NCBI GenBank assembly: GCA_947499275.1
Contig: CANMNM010000015.1
Span: 1 to 14,071 of the forward strand
Length of the DNA stretch: 14,071 bases
Source of the DNA: Actinomycetota bacterium
Lineage (GTDB): Bacteria; Actinomycetota; Actinomycetes; S36-B12
Direction: 5' to 3'
Shown here piece by piece: positions 12,711-14,071 of this stretch; positions within the stretch are counted from its first letter, which is position 1, and every line of letters begins with the position of its first letter. The notes under the pieces were generated by a model, which saw only the letters and a program-made list of their open reading frames with translations, did not search any database and was not told where the DNA came from. Position numbers and translations under genes: made by a program.

Positions 12711-14018
12711 ATGAAGCGCACTATGGTCCTTAAGACCGTGGCTGTGTTGGGTGCGGCATCCCTCGCTCTCGCTGCTTGCAGCAGTGACAGTGAAGATACC
12801 ACCGCCAGCGCAACTACAGAAGAATCCGCAGTCGAGACTGCGGTTGAAGAAGCAGCAGAAGAGTGCGCGAGCACTTCTTTGGTATTGGGAACGATGCTCC
12901 CAGCAACAGGTGACCTTGCATTCCTCGGCCCACCAGAGTTTGCCGGCGTTGAATTAGCACTTCAGGAGATTGACGCTGCAGGCGGCGTCCTCGGCTCACC
13001 AGTTACCTACATTGAGGGTGACTCAGGCGATACGACTACAGATATTGCAAGCCAGACCGTTGATTCCCAGCTCGCACAGGGTGTCAATGCAATCATCGGC
13101 GCTGCATCATCCGGTGTTTCGCTCACAGTAATCGACAAGATCACGTCAAACGGTGTTGTTCAGTTCTCACCAGCCAACACTGCTCCAATTCTCACCACCT
13201 ATGCGGACAACGGTCTGTACTTCCGTAACTCGCCATCTGACGTCCTCCAGGGTGCGGTTATTGCGCAAGACGCAGTTGACGCCGGAATCACCAAGATGGC
13301 AGTAGTTGCTCGCCAGGATCCATACGGTGAAGGCCTTGCAGCAGCAACGGTCAAGAACTTCACAGAGGCCGGTGGGACTATCACGACTGACCTCCTTTAT
13401 GACCCAGCAGCACCTTCATTCGAAGCTGAAGTTGCGGAAATCAAGGCTGGCAATCCAGAAGCCGTTGCAGTCATTGGTTTCGAAGAGAGTGTCAAGCTCA
13501 TTCAGGAAATGATCAAGCAGGGTGTGGGCCCCGACAAGGTTCAGTTGTACTTGGTTGATGGAAACCTTTCCACAACCGCGTTCGCTGAGTTCCCCGAAGG
13601 CACCATGACGGGCACAGTAGGTACCGTTCCTTCAGGTTCAGTTGATATGACAACCTTTAATGAGCGTCTACTTGCATTCGACCCAGCCCTCACCGACTTC
13701 AGCTACGGCCCACAGTCATACGACGCAACCATGGTAATTGCCCTGGCTGCTCATGCGGCTGGCTGTGCTGATGGTGTAAAAATCGCAGCAGAGCTACCTA
13801 ACGTTGCCGGTAACGGTGGCGAAATGTGTTCCACGTACGCCGATTGCATTGCACTGCTTGATGCAGGCACCGACATCGACTACATGGGCGTCACCGGAGG
13901 CGTTGACTTCAACGAATTCGGCGATCTCCTCGAGGGTACAATCTCAATCAACGAGTACTCCTCAAATACTGAGTTTGCCGAAAAGGGCTCAGTAACATCG
14001 GTAGTTCCACTGCCGTAG
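12711..14018 (+). CDS. livK: Branched-chain amino-acid ABC transporter substrate-binding lipoprotein (LivK type)
   Basis: An extracellular type I periplasmic-binding-fold protein (Peripla_BP_6/LivJ-LivK family) that captures branched-chain amino acids or related solutes for an ABC importer. It has 435 residues. The N-terminus MKRTMVLK, a hydrophobic core and the lipobox LAAC (C23) mark a lipoprotein. A Ser/Thr/Glu-rich linker (about 24-50) leads to the binding domain, which begins LVLGTMLPATGDLAFLGPPEFAGVELALQEIDAAGG. Further family stretches are AIIGAASSGVSLTVIDKI, FSPANTAP, YFRNSPSD and YGPQSYDATMVIALA. Four later cysteines may form disulfides. Three in-frame stops follow in tandem (TAG TAG TGA). 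The exact substrate cannot be read from the sequence. Permease and ATPase genes are expected downstream of the window, as in the Streptomyces locus behind a PdtaR homologue. Confidence 0.93.
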   Translation: MKRTMVLKTVAVLGAASLALAACSSDSEDTTASATTEESAVETAVEEAAEECASTSLVLGTMLPATGDLAFLGPPEFAGVELALQEIDAAGGVLGSPVTYIEGDSGDTTTDIASQTVDSQLAQGVNAIIGAASSGVSLTVIDKITSNGVVQFSPANTAPILTTYADNGLYFRNSPSDVLQGAVIAQDAVDAGITKMAVVARQDPYGEGLAAATVKNFTEAGGTITTDLLYDPAAPSFEAEVAEIKAGNPEAVAVIGFEESVKLIQEMIKQGVGPDKVQLYLVDGNLSTTAFAEFPEGTMTGTVGTVPSGSVDMTTFNERLLAFDPALTDFSYGPQSYDATMVIALAAHAAGCADGVKIAAELPNVAGNGGEMCSTYADCIALLDAGTDIDYMGVTGGVDFNEFGDLLEGTISINEYSSNTEFAEKGSVTSVVPLP

Positions 14019-14045
14019 TAGTGACTCGCTAGCAGTAAAGACTGT

Positions 14046-14071
14046 GGCCCCGCACCGAAAGGTGCGGGGCC
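14046..14071 (+). terminator. Strong hairpin after livK (terminator or intra-operon attenuator), cut by the window edge
   Basis: GGCCCCGCACC (14046-14056), GAAA tetraloop (14057-14060) and GGTGCGGGGCC (14061-14071) form a perfect 11-bp GC-rich stem, 27 bases after the livK stop. The window ends on its last base, so a following T run cannot be seen. Such hairpins behind binding-protein genes often let the abundant binding protein be made in excess over the downstream permeases. Confidence 0.8.

Noticed and set aside
1..14071. CRISPR array, insertion sequence, prophage or toxin-antitoxin pair
   Set aside because: I saw no regularly spaced repeats, no terminal inverted repeats flanking a transposase and no phage or toxin-like gene. 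The genes are housekeeping apart from the lipoprotein and small membrane protein.

Overview
The window looks like a chromosomal stretch of an actinomycete-type bacterium (Actinomycetota). The gene order rarA – small membrane protein – alaS – ruvX – mltG – aroE – prepilin peptidase – aroC – aroK – aroB – aroQ – efp – nusB matches the order I know from Mycobacterium and Streptomyces. A PdtaR-type ANTAR response regulator next to a branched-chain amino-acid binding lipoprotein is also an actinobacterial arrangement. Base composition is roughly half G+C by eye, low for the phylum. That would suit a streamlined aquatic lineage, but this is inference and I cannot name the organism. I see no insertion sequence, phage gene, CRISPR array or other sign of recent transfer.

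Layout. Positions 1-11286 form one plus-strand block, much of it tightly packed. It starts with a 5'-truncated rarA (its Walker A lies just outside the window). Then come a 75-residue membrane protein, alanyl-tRNA synthetase, the RuvX/YqgF nuclease, the MltG transglycosylase and shikimate dehydrogenase (aroE). A single-domain prepilin peptidase follows, then aroC, aroK, aroB and aroQ, and finally elongation factor P and NusB. Many junctions overlap by 1-8 bases or are separated by under 30 bases. The five aro genes encode all shikimate-pathway steps from DAHP to chorismate except EPSP synthase (aroA); DAHP synthase is not here either.

Positions 11283-11866 lie on the minus strand: a small lipoprotein gene preceded, 12 bases upstream, by a tRNA gene. 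The lipoprotein gene converges on nusB and their stop codons overlap. The tRNA has a leucine anticodon (CAA) and a leucine-like D arm but a 5-nt variable loop, where bacterial tRNA-Leu normally has a long variable arm. It is the most unusual object in the window.

Positions 11915-14071 return to the plus strand: the ANTAR response regulator, a 178-base gap with an imperfect hairpin between two GGTCAC repeats, the LivK-type lipoprotein, and a perfect 11-bp hairpin at the window's end. The permease and ATPase genes of the transporter are expected just beyond.

Translation signals fall into two groups. alaS and livK have a strong AAGGAG Shine-Dalgarno sequence. Several other genes that begin after a gap (aroQ, pdtaR, the lipoprotein, aroC, the small membrane protein) lack one and instead have a -10-like hexamer ending 5-6 nt before the start codon, which suggests leaderless mRNAs. 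Most of the window is conserved housekeeping. The points worth a second look are the tRNA and its arrangement with the lipoprotein, the leaderless pattern, the EF-P loop sequence and the livK leader.
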